Below, one piece after another: positions 22,217 to 30,698 of a DNA stretch of 64,000 bases. The notes under the pieces are model-generated. The model did no database searches, was not told the DNA's origin, and worked only from the letters and a program-made list of their open reading frames with translations. The position numbers and the translations under genes are program-made. Each line of letters opens with the position of its first letter. Within the stretch, counting starts at the first letter, position 1. Source of the stretch: DASQFI01 sp035633215 (lineage in GTDB: Bacteria > Acidobacteriota > Vicinamibacteria > Vicinamibacterales > SCN-69-37); contig DASQFI010000010.1 in NCBI GenBank assembly GCA_035633215.1, positions 124,001 to 188,000 of the forward strand, given 5' to 3'.

Positions 22217-22417
22217 TCAGAAGAGCGTGTAGATGAACGGCGCGGCGGCCGTGTTGGACAGGAGCATGAGGCCGCCAAGCAGGCTGAGCGCCAGCAGCAG
22301 CGGCACCAGCCACCACTTCCTGCTGTGACGCAGGTAGTAGCCGAAATCGGTCAACAGGTTGTTGGACCCTGACTGCTGTGAGACTTTTTCGAAGTCAGAG
22401 AGTGGCTGTTCCGCCAT
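22217..22417 (-). CDS. DUF5989 small membrane protein
   Basis: A 66-residue protein with one membrane helix (WWLVPLLLALSLLGGLMLLS) and the family's FGYYLRHSRKWWLVP entry into it, ending AAAPFIYTLF. DUF5989 proteins are found next to SxtJ and carbamoyltransferase genes, as here, and probably form or anchor a membrane complex. An AGGAG-type site (AAAGGAGCGG) lies before the ATG. Confidence 0.85.
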   Translation of the reverse strand: MAEQPLSDFEKVSQQSGSNNLLTDFGYYLRHSRKWWLVPLLLALSLLGGLMLLSNTAAAPFIYTLF

Positions 22418-22444
22418 GAACCGCTCCTTTGATTACACCTGTGA

Positions 22445-22867
22445 TTACACCTGACGAAAGTACCGCCGAGGCTCCTGGGTCCCCGTGCGGGCCGTCCAAT
22501 ACGTCGTTGCGCCCGAGCGCCGTTGGCGAAAGAGCGGGTCCCGCCCCATCGCCCTGAACACCAGCGCCAGCGGCGTGAACAGCCCGTAATACGCGATCCC
22601 CAGGACGATCCGCGTCATGACCGCGCCAATGGGCCGCGCGATGGCGTTCAGGGCCGCGAAGAAGGGCCGGATCGTCTCCGGCCGCGCCAGACCGACGGCC
22701 CCCAGGGCGACGGCGAGGCCCCCGAGAACGGCGGCGCGCGTCGGGCGTCCCTGATAGAGCTGCCAGGCCGCCAAGCCGCCCCAGAACACGAGCCAGAGTC
22801 CCGCGAACTGGCGCAGGAGACGCGCGTCCACCTGCGCGGTTTCTTCGTGGAGAGCAGGGTCGATCAT
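22445..22867 (-). CDS. SxtJ-family membrane protein
   Basis: A 140-residue protein with three to four membrane segments (FAGLWLVFWGGLAAWQLYQG; AAVLGGLAVALGAVGLA; VLGIAYYGLFTPLALVFRAM) and the C-terminal GRDPLFRQRRSGATTYWTAR motif typical of SxtJ proteins. SxtJ is named from the saxitoxin cluster but is widespread beside carbamoyltransferases. It begins 10 nt after the carbamoyltransferase stop, so it is in the same operon. Confidence 0.85.
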   Translation of the reverse strand: MIDPALHEETAQVDARLLRQFAGLWLVFWGGLAAWQLYQGRPTRAAVLGGLAVALGAVGLARPETIRPFFAALNAIARPIGAVMTRIVLGIAYYGLFTPLALVFRAMGRDPLFRQRRSGATTYWTARTGTQEPRRYFRQV

Positions 22868-22877
22868 CTCGAGAGCC

Positions 22878-25694
22878 TCACGCGCGCCGCCGGCCGATCA
22901 CGATGAAGAATCCGCCTTCGCGGTATCCGCTGCCGATGCTGGCAACCTGACTGAGGAAGCGGCTGACCGCGCTGCCCGGATCCCGTGGCTCGAACATCTG
23001 CTCGCCGGCTCCCAGATCGACCCCGCCCCGCGGCTTGGGGATCGAGTTGATGAAGTCGAATCCGTCCTCGTCCAGCCAGCCGAGCAATTCGTCAAGCGTA
23101 TGAGCGGTTTCATGTGGGTGGCAATACTGGTCCTGGAACCAGGCCTCGCGTTTGCCGTCGGCGCCAATACGGGCGAGCTGCGGATCCAGCCATCCGCTCG
23201 TGATCCCCGTCCATTGGAACAGCGCCCGCCGCGCGTAGTGGAGACTGCGGCTGAACGCGCTGTACAAGCCAATCACCAGAAATCCACCGGGCCGCGCCAG
23301 TTGTCCCACGCGCTTGAAGGCGGCCCGACAGTTGCCGGTGTGGTGCAGGACGCCGTTGCTGATGACGACCTGGAAGAAACCGTCCTTCAGGGCCGGTTTG
23401 AACAGGTTCATTTGAGCGAACGTCGCGCGGTCGAGTCCATTCGCTTCTTTGAAGTTCTGGGCCAACCGAAGGGAGTTGAGGCAGACGTCCACGCCGAGGG
23501 CGGTACGATGCGCGATGGACAGGAAGTTCGTCAGCTGGCCCGTGCCGCACCCAATCTCCACGACCGGAGCCGCGTAAGGAATCTGTTCGTTCAGCAGCCG
23601 GGCGAATCGTCCTGCACGCGCCTTTTCCAGCAACGCCCGCCGATTGTCCAGGTCGTCGTAGTTGGGAAACGGCGTCTTCTCGTAAAACTGCTTCACGAGC
23701 TCGGTCACATCGTCGTCAGCGTCGTTTGTCACGAACAGGCGGGGAATGCCGTCTTCGACCGGGTAGCAGCGTCCGGTCACGACGTTGCGTGCGCTTTTCG
23801 CCGTGACGGCCAGGGGATCGCCGGTGATCGGATCGATCCAAGGGCTCTCCGGATCGAGCGCTGCGCTCGGCGACGCGACCCAGGGATGCAGACCGAGCGG
23901 CTGTCTCGCTTTTTGCAGGACGCAGTCCTCGAGCACCAGTACGTCCATCTCGGACTGCATGAACGTGTGATACGCCTCTGCCGGAGTGTTGACGATCGGC
24001 TCCCAGGAGAGGTTGAAGCTGGTGTTCACGAGGATCGGGCATCCCGATTCTCGATGGAAGGCCTGCAGCAGACGTTGGAATCGACCGTGTTGGGCGTCAA
24101 CCGTCTGCACCCGGGCGCTGTAGTCGACGTGGGTGATGGCCGGCACGCTGCTCCGCACTCCGCTGACCCGACGCCGCAGATCCGGGTCGTCCTCACCGGC
24201 GTCAGGCGCATTCGGCGTCACGCGGTGGCGTTCGTGCACCGGGGCGACGAGCAGCATGTACGGCGAATCCTCGCCTGGGCGCATCTCGAACCATTCGTGG
24301 ACATGCTCTCTCAGCACGCAGGGCGCGAACGGGCGGAAGCTCTCGCGAAACTTGATTTTCAAGTTCATCGTAGCCTGCATCCGCGGCGATCGGGGATCCC
24401 CGAGAATGCTGCGGGCGCCGAGCGCCCGTGGCCCGAATTCCATCCGGCCGTGGAACCACCCGACCGCTTTCTCGTCCACGAGTGCCTGGGCGACGTCGTC
24501 GAGCAGGGTGTCTTCGCTCGAATGCCGCGTGTAGCTGGCGCCGACGCGCCGCAGGAACGCCTCGACCTCGTCGCTCGAATACGCGGGACCGAGCAGGCTG
24601 GGTCCCTGGGCGCTGTGGCCGTTCCCGTTCAACGGGCGCGGCCGGCCCAGCAGCTGATGCCAGACGAACAGCGCGGCGCCAAGGGCGCCGCCCGCATCAC
24701 CCGCGGCCGGCTGCACCCAGATGTTCTCGAAGGGGCCCTCGCGCAGCAGCTTCCCGTTGGCCACACAGTTGAGCGCGACACCGCCCGCCATGACCAGGTT
24801 CTTCATGCCCGTCTCGCGGTGCAGCTGCCGGCCCATGCGCATCAGGGCCTCTTCGGTGACGGCCTGCACGCTGGACGCGAGATCCATGTGGCGCGGTTCG
24901 ATTTTCGAGTCTGGCCGGCGCGGAGGACCACCGAACAGCTCGTCGAACCGGCCGTTCGTCATCGTCAAGCCCTGGCAGTAATTGAAGTACGCCATGTCCA
25001 GCCAGAGGCTGCCGTCTGGCTTGAGATCCACGAGATGCTGCAGGATCTGGTCGCGGTACACCGGCCGGCCGTACGGCGCGAGCCCCATCAACTTGTACTC
25101 GCCGCTGTTGACCTGGAAGCCGCAGTAGTACGTAAACGCGGAGTAGAGCAGACCGAGCGAATGCGGGAAGCGAAGCTCACGCGTCAACTGCAACGTGTTC
25201 CCGGTGCCGACGCCGTACGCTGCGGTACTCCACTCGCCGACGCCGTCGAGCGTGAGAATGGCCGCGTCCTCAAAGGGACTGGGAAAGAAGGCGCTCGCGG
25301 CGTGGCTCTCGTGATGCTCGAGAAACAGCAGTTTGGCCCGTGTCGCCTCCCGGCAACCGGCGCGAATAGTCCGCCTGGTGAAGAGCTTCCTTTTGAGCCA
25401 GACCGGCAGGGCGAGACTGAAGCTGTCGAGACCCACCGGCGCGTAGCCAAGGTACGTCTCGAGAATGCGGTCGAACTTGGCGAGCGGCTTGTCGTAGAAC
25501 ACGATGTAGTCGAGGTCGGCCTGGGACACCCGCGCCTGGTCCAGGCAATACTGGATCGCCTGATGCGGGAAGTTCGCGTCGTATTTCTCCCGCGTGAACC
25601 GCTCCTCCTGCGCGGCAGCGGCGATGCGACCGTCGACGACCAGCGCCGCCGCACTGTCGTGGTAAAACGCTGAGATTCCGAGGATTGCGGTCAC
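22878..25694 (-). CDS. Carbamoyltransferase fused to a Trm112-like segment and SAM methyltransferase
   Basis: 938 residues in one frame. Residues 1-600 are a full NodU/CmcH/TobZ-type carbamoyltransferase: GISAFYHDSAAALVVDG, LFLEHHESHAASAFFPSPFE, GEYKLMGLAPYGRP, GGVALNCVANGKL and the C-terminal EFGPRALGARSILGDPR and FNLSWEPIVNTPAEAYHTFM. This family moves carbamoyl from carbamoyl phosphate, via carbamoyl-AMP, to hydroxyls. Residues about 615-655 look like a Trm112-type zinc-less ribbon (TGRCYPVEDGIPRLF). From about 700 is a class I methyltransferase (VVEIGCGTGQLTNFLSIAHR, ISNGVLHHTGN). One protein may thus carbamoylate and methylate the same product. Start is GTG 25694. Confidence 0.88.
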   Translation of the reverse strand: MTAILGISAFYHDSAAALVVDGRIAAAAQEERFTREKYDANFPHQAIQYCLDQARVSQADLDYIVFYDKPLAKFDRILETYLGYAPVGLDSFSLALPVWLKRKLFTRRTIRAGCREATRAKLLFLEHHESHAASAFFPSPFEDAAILTLDGVGEWSTAAYGVGTGNTLQLTRELRFPHSLGLLYSAFTYYCGFQVNSGEYKLMGLAPYGRPVYRDQILQHLVDLKPDGSLWLDMAYFNYCQGLTMTNGRFDELFGGPPRRPDSKIEPRHMDLASSVQAVTEEALMRMGRQLHRETGMKNLVMAGGVALNCVANGKLLREGPFENIWVQPAAGDAGGALGAALFVWHQLLGRPRPLNGNGHSAQGPSLLGPAYSSDEVEAFLRRVGASYTRHSSEDTLLDDVAQALVDEKAVGWFHGRMEFGPRALGARSILGDPRSPRMQATMNLKIKFRESFRPFAPCVLREHVHEWFEMRPGEDSPYMLLVAPVHERHRVTPNAPDAGEDDPDLRRRVSGVRSSVPAITHVDYSARVQTVDAQHGRFQRLLQAFHRESGCPILVNTSFNLSWEPIVNTPAEAYHTFMQSEMDVLVLEDCVLQKARQPLGLHPWVASPSAALDPESPWIDPITGDPLAVTAKSARNVVTGRCYPVEDGIPRLFVTNDADDDVTELVKQFYEKTPFPNYDDLDNRRALLEKARAGRFARLLNEQIPYAAPVVEIGCGTGQLTNFLSIAHRTALGVDVCLNSLRLAQNFKEANGLDRATFAQMNLFKPALKDGFFQVVISNGVLHHTGNCRAAFKRVGQLARPGGFLVIGLYSAFSRSLHYARRALFQWTGITSGWLDPQLARIGADGKREAWFQDQYCHPHETAHTLDELLGWLDEDGFDFINSIPKPRGGVDLGAGEQMFEPRDPGSAVSRFLSQVASIGSGYREGGFFIVIGRRRA

Positions 25695-25701
25695 AAGTCG
25701 T

Positions 25702-25782
25702 TTAATGTTGGTTCGACGTAGCTGTCGCCAGATTGTGCTGCTCAGCAGGGTCCCAGTCGAAATCGTACACCTCTTCGCTCAC
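25702..25782 (-). pseudogene. Sulfatase-like C-terminal remnant
   Basis: Just ahead of the carbamoyltransferase gene, the minus strand encodes SEEVYDFDWDPAEQHNLATA then TSNQH and stop. The YDFDxDPAEQHNLA pattern closely resembles the C-terminal strand of type I sulfatases (LYDLxxDPxExxNLA). Only about 26 codons remain and the match stops where the 31-bp direct repeat begins, so this is likely the tail of a gene cut at the cassette edge. Its stop lies 7 nt before the carbamoyltransferase start, meaning it was once the preceding gene of the operon. Confidence 0.45.
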
Positions 25783-25810
25783 TGAGGCGCTGCGGACGTC
25801 ATGACGCCGC
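25780..25810. repeat. 31-bp direct repeat, right copy
   Basis: Matches 20806-20836 at 29 of 31 bases. In the plus direction it spells the permease end TEALRTS-stop; in the minus direction it carries the stop codon of the BaiN-type gene. The shared palindrome GTCATGAC holds both stops. Confidence 0.65.
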
Positions 25811-27010
25811 GGCGGCGCCGAGCCCTGCCAGCCGGCCCGTTGCCCACGCCCACGCAAAGTTGTGTCCACCGATCGGGCCGAACGCATCGAGCAACTCGCC
25901 GCACAGAAAGAGCCCTCGATGCCGGCGACTCTCGAGCGTCCGCGGATCGACTTCGTCCAGCGCGACGCCGCCCCCAGTGACCTCCGCCTTCCTGTAGCCT
26001 TCGTCGCCGGTCCAGGGCAGCTCGTAGTGGACCAGCCGATCGACGAGCGTCGTCCGCTCTTCGCGACGGAGTTCTGCCGCACGACGATCGATCGGGAGAC
26101 CGCATTCCAGGACGAGCTGCTCGGCCAGCCGCTTCGGCAGGCGTCTGCCGACGACGTGCACGATCGGGCCATTGGCGGCGGTGAGCTCACGGTGCCATTC
26201 CGGCGCCTCGAGCTCTGACCAGCGGACGCGAATCGTGGCGCGAACGTCAGCGGCCCCGGCACTGCGGACGGCGACGTGCGACACATCCAGCACGGACGGT
26301 CCACTGTAGCCGCGATGCGTGAAGAGAAACCCTCCGTGCGCTTCGGTCTCGGCATGATCCGACCCGGCTCGGAGCCTCACGTTCAGAGACACGCCCGACA
26401 GATGGGCATGGCGTGCCGGCGCCGCGACAAGCGGCGTCAACGCCGGATACGTCTCGTGCGCGACATGGCCAAGTGCCCGAGCCAGCTTCAGCCCGATCCC
26501 GGTGCTGCCGGTCGCCGGCACCGACAACCCACCTGTGGCGAGCACGACAGCCGCCGCCTGCAGGTCGCCCTGTGTTGTCATGGCGGACCAGCCAGCGCGC
26601 GATGCCTGCAGATCGACGAGTTCCGTGTTGAACCGGAAGGACACGCCCTTTCGCCGGGCGAGGGCGATGAGTCCGTCGCGAACGTCACGCGCCCGATCCG
26701 AGACGGGAAACCACTTGCGGCTGTCGGCTTCCAGCTTGAGCGGCACGCCGACATCGCGTTCGAAGAACTCTCGTTGAGCTCGCAGCGGCCACGAACGGAG
26801 GAATCGCTGGACGAGAGGCGCCGGCGAGTCGGTCACGAAACGCTTCGGTTCCAGCGCTTCAGGCAGGACATTGCAGCGGCCGCCGCCGCTGATCAGGATC
26901 TTGCGTCCGCCATCAGCCGTGCTCTCGATCAGCGTGACCGGCTGCCGCGAGCCGCACGCGAAGACCGCGGCCGCCAGTCCCGCTGCGCCTGCGCCCACCA
27001 CGACGATCAT
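25799..27010 (-). CDS. BaiN/HI0933-type FAD-dependent oxidoreductase
   Basis: A 403-residue flavoprotein of the aminoacetone-oxidase/BaiN family: N-terminal VVVGAGAAGLAAAVFACGSR dinucleotide loop, the diagnostic KILISGGGRCNV, ATGGLSVPATGSTGIGLKLA, RGYSGPSVLDVSH, KAEVTGGGVALDEVDPRTLE and the C-terminal FLCGELLDAFGPIGGHNFAW, which binds FAD. Substrates of most members are unknown. It starts 3 nt after the ABC-F gene stop, so the two form an operon. Confidence 0.9.
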   Translation of the reverse strand: MIVVVGAGAAGLAAAVFACGSRQPVTLIESTADGGRKILISGGGRCNVLPEALEPKRFVTDSPAPLVQRFLRSWPLRAQREFFERDVGVPLKLEADSRKWFPVSDRARDVRDGLIALARRKGVSFRFNTELVDLQASRAGWSAMTTQGDLQAAAVVLATGGLSVPATGSTGIGLKLARALGHVAHETYPALTPLVAAPARHAHLSGVSLNVRLRAGSDHAETEAHGGFLFTHRGYSGPSVLDVSHVAVRSAGAADVRATIRVRWSELEAPEWHRELTAANGPIVHVVGRRLPKRLAEQLVLECGLPIDRRAAELRREERTTLVDRLVHYELPWTGDEGYRKAEVTGGGVALDEVDPRTLESRRHRGLFLCGELLDAFGPIGGHNFAWAWATGRLAGLGAAAAS

Positions 27011-27013
27011 GTG

Positions 27014-28912
27014 TCAGGCCGGCTTCGAGTCCAATTCGTCCCAGCGCCGGTACAGGACATCGAGCTCGACGCGCACGGCCTCCGCGCGCTCGAGGACGCC
27101 GGTGATAGCTGATGGCGACTCCTTGTAGAACTCAGCCCCTGCGATGGTGGCGTCGAGGTGCGCCCGCTCGGCTTCGAGCGTCTCGATGCGCGCAGGCAAG
27201 CTCTCGAGCTCGAGGCGCTCGCGGTACGACAGCCTGTTGCTGCCGGAGACGGGTCCAGCTCTCTTGGGCTCGTGCTCGCGCGTCGGCGTCAACGCGGGCG
27301 GGACCTCGGCGAGCGTGCGTGCCCGCTCACGCTGCCAGTCCTCATGACCACCCAGGTACTCTTCGATCCGGCCATCGCCTTCGAAGACGAACGTGCTCGT
27401 CACGACGTTGTTCAGGAAGCGGCGATCGTGGCTCACGAGGAGAATGGTGCCATCAAACTTCACGAGCTGCGCTTCGAGGAGCTCGAGCGTCTCGATGTCG
27501 AGATCGTTGGTGGGTTCGTCCAGCACGAGGACGTTCGCAGGCCTGGTGAGCAGACGCGCAAGCAGCAGCCGGCTGCGCTCCCCGCCTGAGAGCGTCTTGA
27601 CGAGCGAGCGGGCGCGTTCGGGTGGAAACAGAAAATCCTCGAGGTAGCCGTACACGTGCCGGGTGACGCCGGCCACCGTCACCGTGTCGTTGCCCTCGGC
27701 GACGGTGTCCATGACGGTGCGCTCCGGATCGAGCTCCTCGCGCTGCTGGTCGAAGTACACGATTTGCACGTTGGCCCCGCGGCGCACTTCGCCGTCGTCG
27801 GGCGCGGTCGTTCCCAGGAGCAGGCGCAGCAGCGTGGTCTTGCCCGCGCCGTTCGGTCCGATGAGCCCGACGCGATCGCCCCGCATGATTCGTGTCGAGA
27901 ACTCCCGGACGACCGGACGGCCGCCGTACTCCTTGGTGACACGATCGGCCTCGAAGACCATCTGGCCGGAACGGGCGGCCAGGTCCACCTGGAGCCGTAC
28001 GTTGCCGGCCCGCGCGCGCCGGGCGGCGCGTTGCTTCCGCATCTCCAGGAGCGCGCGCACACGGCCCTCGTCGCGCGTCCGTCTCGCCTTCACGCCCTGG
28101 CCCAGCCACACTTCCTCCTGCGCCAGGCGCTTGTCGAACTTCTCGTCAGCGACCGCCTCGATCTCGAGGGACGCCAGCTTCCGCCGAACGAACGCCGGGT
28201 AGTCCCCCGGCCACGACGTCAGCCGGCCGCGATCGAGCTCGACGATGCGCGTGGCGAGCCGCTCGAGAAACGCACGATCGTGCGTGACGAAGACGAGCGC
28301 ACCAGCGTAGTCGGCCAGAAAGGCCTCCAGCCACTCGATGGCCTCGATATCGAGATGATTGGTTGGCTCGTCCAGCAGAAGCAGCGTCGGCTCGGCCACC
28401 AGAGTGCGCGCGAGGAGCGTGCGGCGCTGCCTGCCACCGGACAGCGTCTGCACGGGCACGTCCGGCGGCAGGCCCAATCGCTCGAGCACGGATTCGACCC
28501 GTTGCTCAATCCGCCATCCGTCGCGCTCGTCCAGTTCGTGCTGGACGCTGGCCAGCCTGGCGAGCGCCGCCGGTGTCGCGCGATCCGCCACGTCGACGGC
28601 GGCGTGATGGTAGGCGGTCACGAGACTCCGAATCTCGCCGAGCCCTCCGGCCACGACATCGAAGACAGACTCCGGAGTCGAGAGCGTTGCGTCCTGCGCG
28701 AGTCTGGCTGCCCGCAGGCCCGGCTCGCGCCGCAGCGACCCGGCGTCGGGGACGAGCTCGCCAGCCAGGATGCGCAGCAGGGTGGACTTCCCAGTACCGT
28801 TTCGGCCAATGAGCGCGATGCGCTCGCCCGCCTCGATGGTCAGCGTGGCATGATCGAGCAGCGGGACATGTCCAAAGGCGGTCGACACGTCGTCGAACGC
28901 GATGACCGGCAT
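27014..28912 (-). CDS. uup: ABC-F ATPase, Uup-like
   Basis: 632 residues with two ATP-binding cassettes: Walker A GRNGTGKSTLLR and GPNGAGKTTLLR, signature TLSGGRQRRTLLAR and TLSGGERSRLLLAR, and Walker B LLLLDEPTNHLDIEAIEWLE and LVLDEPTNDLDIETLELLE. The interdomain linker has RTRDEGRVRALLEMR and the C-terminus is a coiled coil (SLPARIETLEAERAHLDATI), both typical of Uup, a soluble ABC-F factor linked to DNA and ribosome functions. It heads an operon with the BaiN-type gene and is divergent, with 95 nt between, from a second ABC-F gene. Confidence 0.9.
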   Translation of the reverse strand: MPVIAFDDVSTAFGHVPLLDHATLTIEAGERIALIGRNGTGKSTLLRILAGELVPDAGSLRREPGLRAARLAQDATLSTPESVFDVVAGGLGEIRSLVTAYHHAAVDVADRATPAALARLASVQHELDERDGWRIEQRVESVLERLGLPPDVPVQTLSGGRQRRTLLARTLVAEPTLLLLDEPTNHLDIEAIEWLEAFLADYAGALVFVTHDRAFLERLATRIVELDRGRLTSWPGDYPAFVRRKLASLEIEAVADEKFDKRLAQEEVWLGQGVKARRTRDEGRVRALLEMRKQRAARRARAGNVRLQVDLAARSGQMVFEADRVTKEYGGRPVVREFSTRIMRGDRVGLIGPNGAGKTTLLRLLLGTTAPDDGEVRRGANVQIVYFDQQREELDPERTVMDTVAEGNDTVTVAGVTRHVYGYLEDFLFPPERARSLVKTLSGGERSRLLLARLLTRPANVLVLDEPTNDLDIETLELLEAQLVKFDGTILLVSHDRRFLNNVVTSTFVFEGDGRIEEYLGGHEDWQRERARTLAEVPPALTPTREHEPKRAGPVSGSNRLSYRERLELESLPARIETLEAERAHLDATIAGAEFYKESPSAITGVLERAEAVRVELDVLYRRWDELDSKPA

Positions 28913-29007
28913 GCGCCGACGGTAGCACGGCGCCGCGGGGTCAAGGCGGCGGCAGCCATCGGGACGTCAGCCAACGGTCTCGTCGAGAACAGGCCCCATC
29001 CCAGACG

Positions 29008-30645
29008 ATGATCGCGATACATCGCCTCACCAAGCACTACGGCAAGCAGCTGCTCTTCGTCGACGCGTCCTTTCAGGTCAATCCCGGCGACAAGGTCGGT
29101 CTGGTCGGGCCGAACGGCTCCGGCAAGACGACGTTGTTCCGGATGATCGCCGGCGAGGAGACGCCCGATGACGGTGAGGTGTCGATCCCGCGCCGCATGA
29201 CGCTCGGATACTTTCGGCAGGACGTCGAGGAGATGTCCGGCCGAAGCGTGCTCGACGAAGCGATCGCCGGCAGCGGTCGCCTGGGCGATCTCCATCACGA
29301 GTTGGACGATCTTCAACACGCGATGGCCGCGCCGGCGAGGGCTTCCGACATGGACGCGATCCTGGCGCGCTTCGGCGAAGTGCAGGAGGAGTACGAACAC
29401 CTCGGCGGCTACGCGCTCGAGAGCCAGGCGCGCGAAGTGCTCGCCGGCCTCGGCTTCGACGACGCGTGGATCGGCGGCGATGTGGGCGCGCTCTCGGGCG
29501 GCTGGAAGATGCGCGTCGCGATGGCGCGCGTCCTGCTCGGCAAGCCGGATCTCCTGCTGATGGACGAGCCGACGAACCATCTCGATATCGAATCCATCGT
29601 GTGGCTCGAAGAGTATCTGACGAAGATGCCCGGCGGCCTGCTGATGACCTCGCACGATCGTGACTTCATGAACCGGGTCGTGACGCGCGTAGCCGACATC
29701 GACGACGGCGAGATCACCTCGTACTCCGGTAACTACAGTTTCTATGAGCGCGAACGCGGGCTCCGCGAGGCCAATCGCGAAGCGGCCTTCGCGCGCCAGC
29801 AGGCGATGCTGGCGAAGGAGCAGCGGTTCATCGATCGCTTTGCCGCCAACGCCGCCAAGGCGGGGCAGGTACAGAGCCGGGTCAAGGCGCTCGAGAAGAT
29901 CGAGCGGATCGAACTGCCGAAGCGGCGCCCCGTGGTCAAGTTCGAGTTCAAACGGCCGCCGCGGTCGGGCGATGACGTGGCGACCTTACACGGCGTGCGC
30001 AAGGCGTTTGGCGCGCGCGTCCTCTACGACGGCTTCGACCTGTCGATCCGGCGCGGCGAGCGATGGTCGTTAATGGGCCGGAACGGCGCAGGCAAGACGA
30101 CCCTCCTCAAGATGATCGCGGGCGTCCTGGCGCCGGATGCCGGCGAGGTCACGCTCGGCGCCAGCCTGAAGCTCGGGTACTTTGCGCAGCAGTCGCTGCA
30201 GGTGCTCGACGCGCGCCTGACCGTCTGGGAGCAGATCGAGCAGGATTTTCCGCACGAATCGACCGGCGTGCTGCGCACTCTGCTGGGCGCCTTCCAGTTC
30301 TCTGGAGACGAGATCGACAAGCCGATTCGCGCGCTGTCAGGCGGCGAGCGCACGCGCCTCGTCATCGCGCGCATGCTGTTCGATCCGCCGAACTTCCTCG
30401 TGCTGGACGAGCCGACCAATCATCTCGACCTGACGACGAAGGACATGCTCATCGAGGCGCTGCGCGACTTCGAGGGGACGATGATCTTCGTCTCGCACGA
30501 CCGATCGTTCCTGCGCGGCCTCAGCAATCGCGTACTCGAGCTTGGCGGCGAGACCGGGACGGACGTGAAGCCATTCGTGTATCCGGGGTCGTACGTCGAG
30601 TACGTGGCGAGGACCGGACACGAGGCGCCGGGGGTGCATTCGTGA
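29008..30645 (+). CDS. ABC-F ATPase, second type
   Basis: 545 residues, two cassettes: GPNGSGKTTLFR with ALSGGWKMRVAMARVLLGKP and LLLMDEPTNHLDIESIVWLE; GRNGAGKTTLLK with ALSGGERTRLVIARMLFDPP and LVLDEPTNHLDLTTKDMLIE. The interdomain linker (AANAAKAGQVQSRVKALEKI) is the charged helix that inserts into the ribosomal E site in ABC-F translation factors. It lacks the C-terminal coiled coil of Uup. Which subtype (YbiT-, YheS- or resistance-like) is uncertain. It ends four bases before a palindromic repeat. Confidence 0.88.
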   Translation: MIAIHRLTKHYGKQLLFVDASFQVNPGDKVGLVGPNGSGKTTLFRMIAGEETPDDGEVSIPRRMTLGYFRQDVEEMSGRSVLDEAIAGSGRLGDLHHELDDLQHAMAAPARASDMDAILARFGEVQEEYEHLGGYALESQAREVLAGLGFDDAWIGGDVGALSGGWKMRVAMARVLLGKPDLLLMDEPTNHLDIESIVWLEEYLTKMPGGLLMTSHDRDFMNRVVTRVADIDDGEITSYSGNYSFYERERGLREANREAAFARQQAMLAKEQRFIDRFAANAAKAGQVQSRVKALEKIERIELPKRRPVVKFEFKRPPRSGDDVATLHGVRKAFGARVLYDGFDLSIRRGERWSLMGRNGAGKTTLLKMIAGVLAPDAGEVTLGASLKLGYFAQQSLQVLDARLTVWEQIEQDFPHESTGVLRTLLGAFQFSGDEIDKPIRALSGGERTRLVIARMLFDPPNFLVLDEPTNHLDLTTKDMLIEALRDFEGTMIFVSHDRSFLRGLSNRVLELGGETGTDVKPFVYPGSYVEYVARTGHEAPGVHS

Positions 30646-30648
30646 GAC

Positions 30649-30698
30649 GTAGGGGCCGGCTTCAGCCGGCCTTGGGCGGGGCTAAAGCCCGCCCCTAC
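30649..30698. repeat. GTAGGGGC...GCCCCTAC cloverleaf repeat
   Basis: 50 bp. Outer arms GTAGGGGC (30649-30656) and GCCCCTAC (30691-30698) enclose two hairpins, GCCGGC-TTCA-GCCGGC and a GGGCGGGGCT-AA-AGCCCGCCC stem with one bulge. It lies between convergent genes. The minus-strand permease uses the TAG of this element (30695-30697) as its stop codon. Confidence 0.75.

Noticed and set aside
23100..25673. An 857-codon plus-strand frame opposite the carbamoyltransferase gene
   Set aside because: The translation is Arg/His/Glu-rich with no motif, while the minus strand has a complete enzyme with all family motifs.
20867..25694. The carbamoyltransferase operon as a saxitoxin-type toxin cluster
   Set aside because: SxtJ and the carbamoyltransferase are shared with that cluster, but no other toxin biosynthesis gene is present; a role on surface glycans or lipids is more likely.
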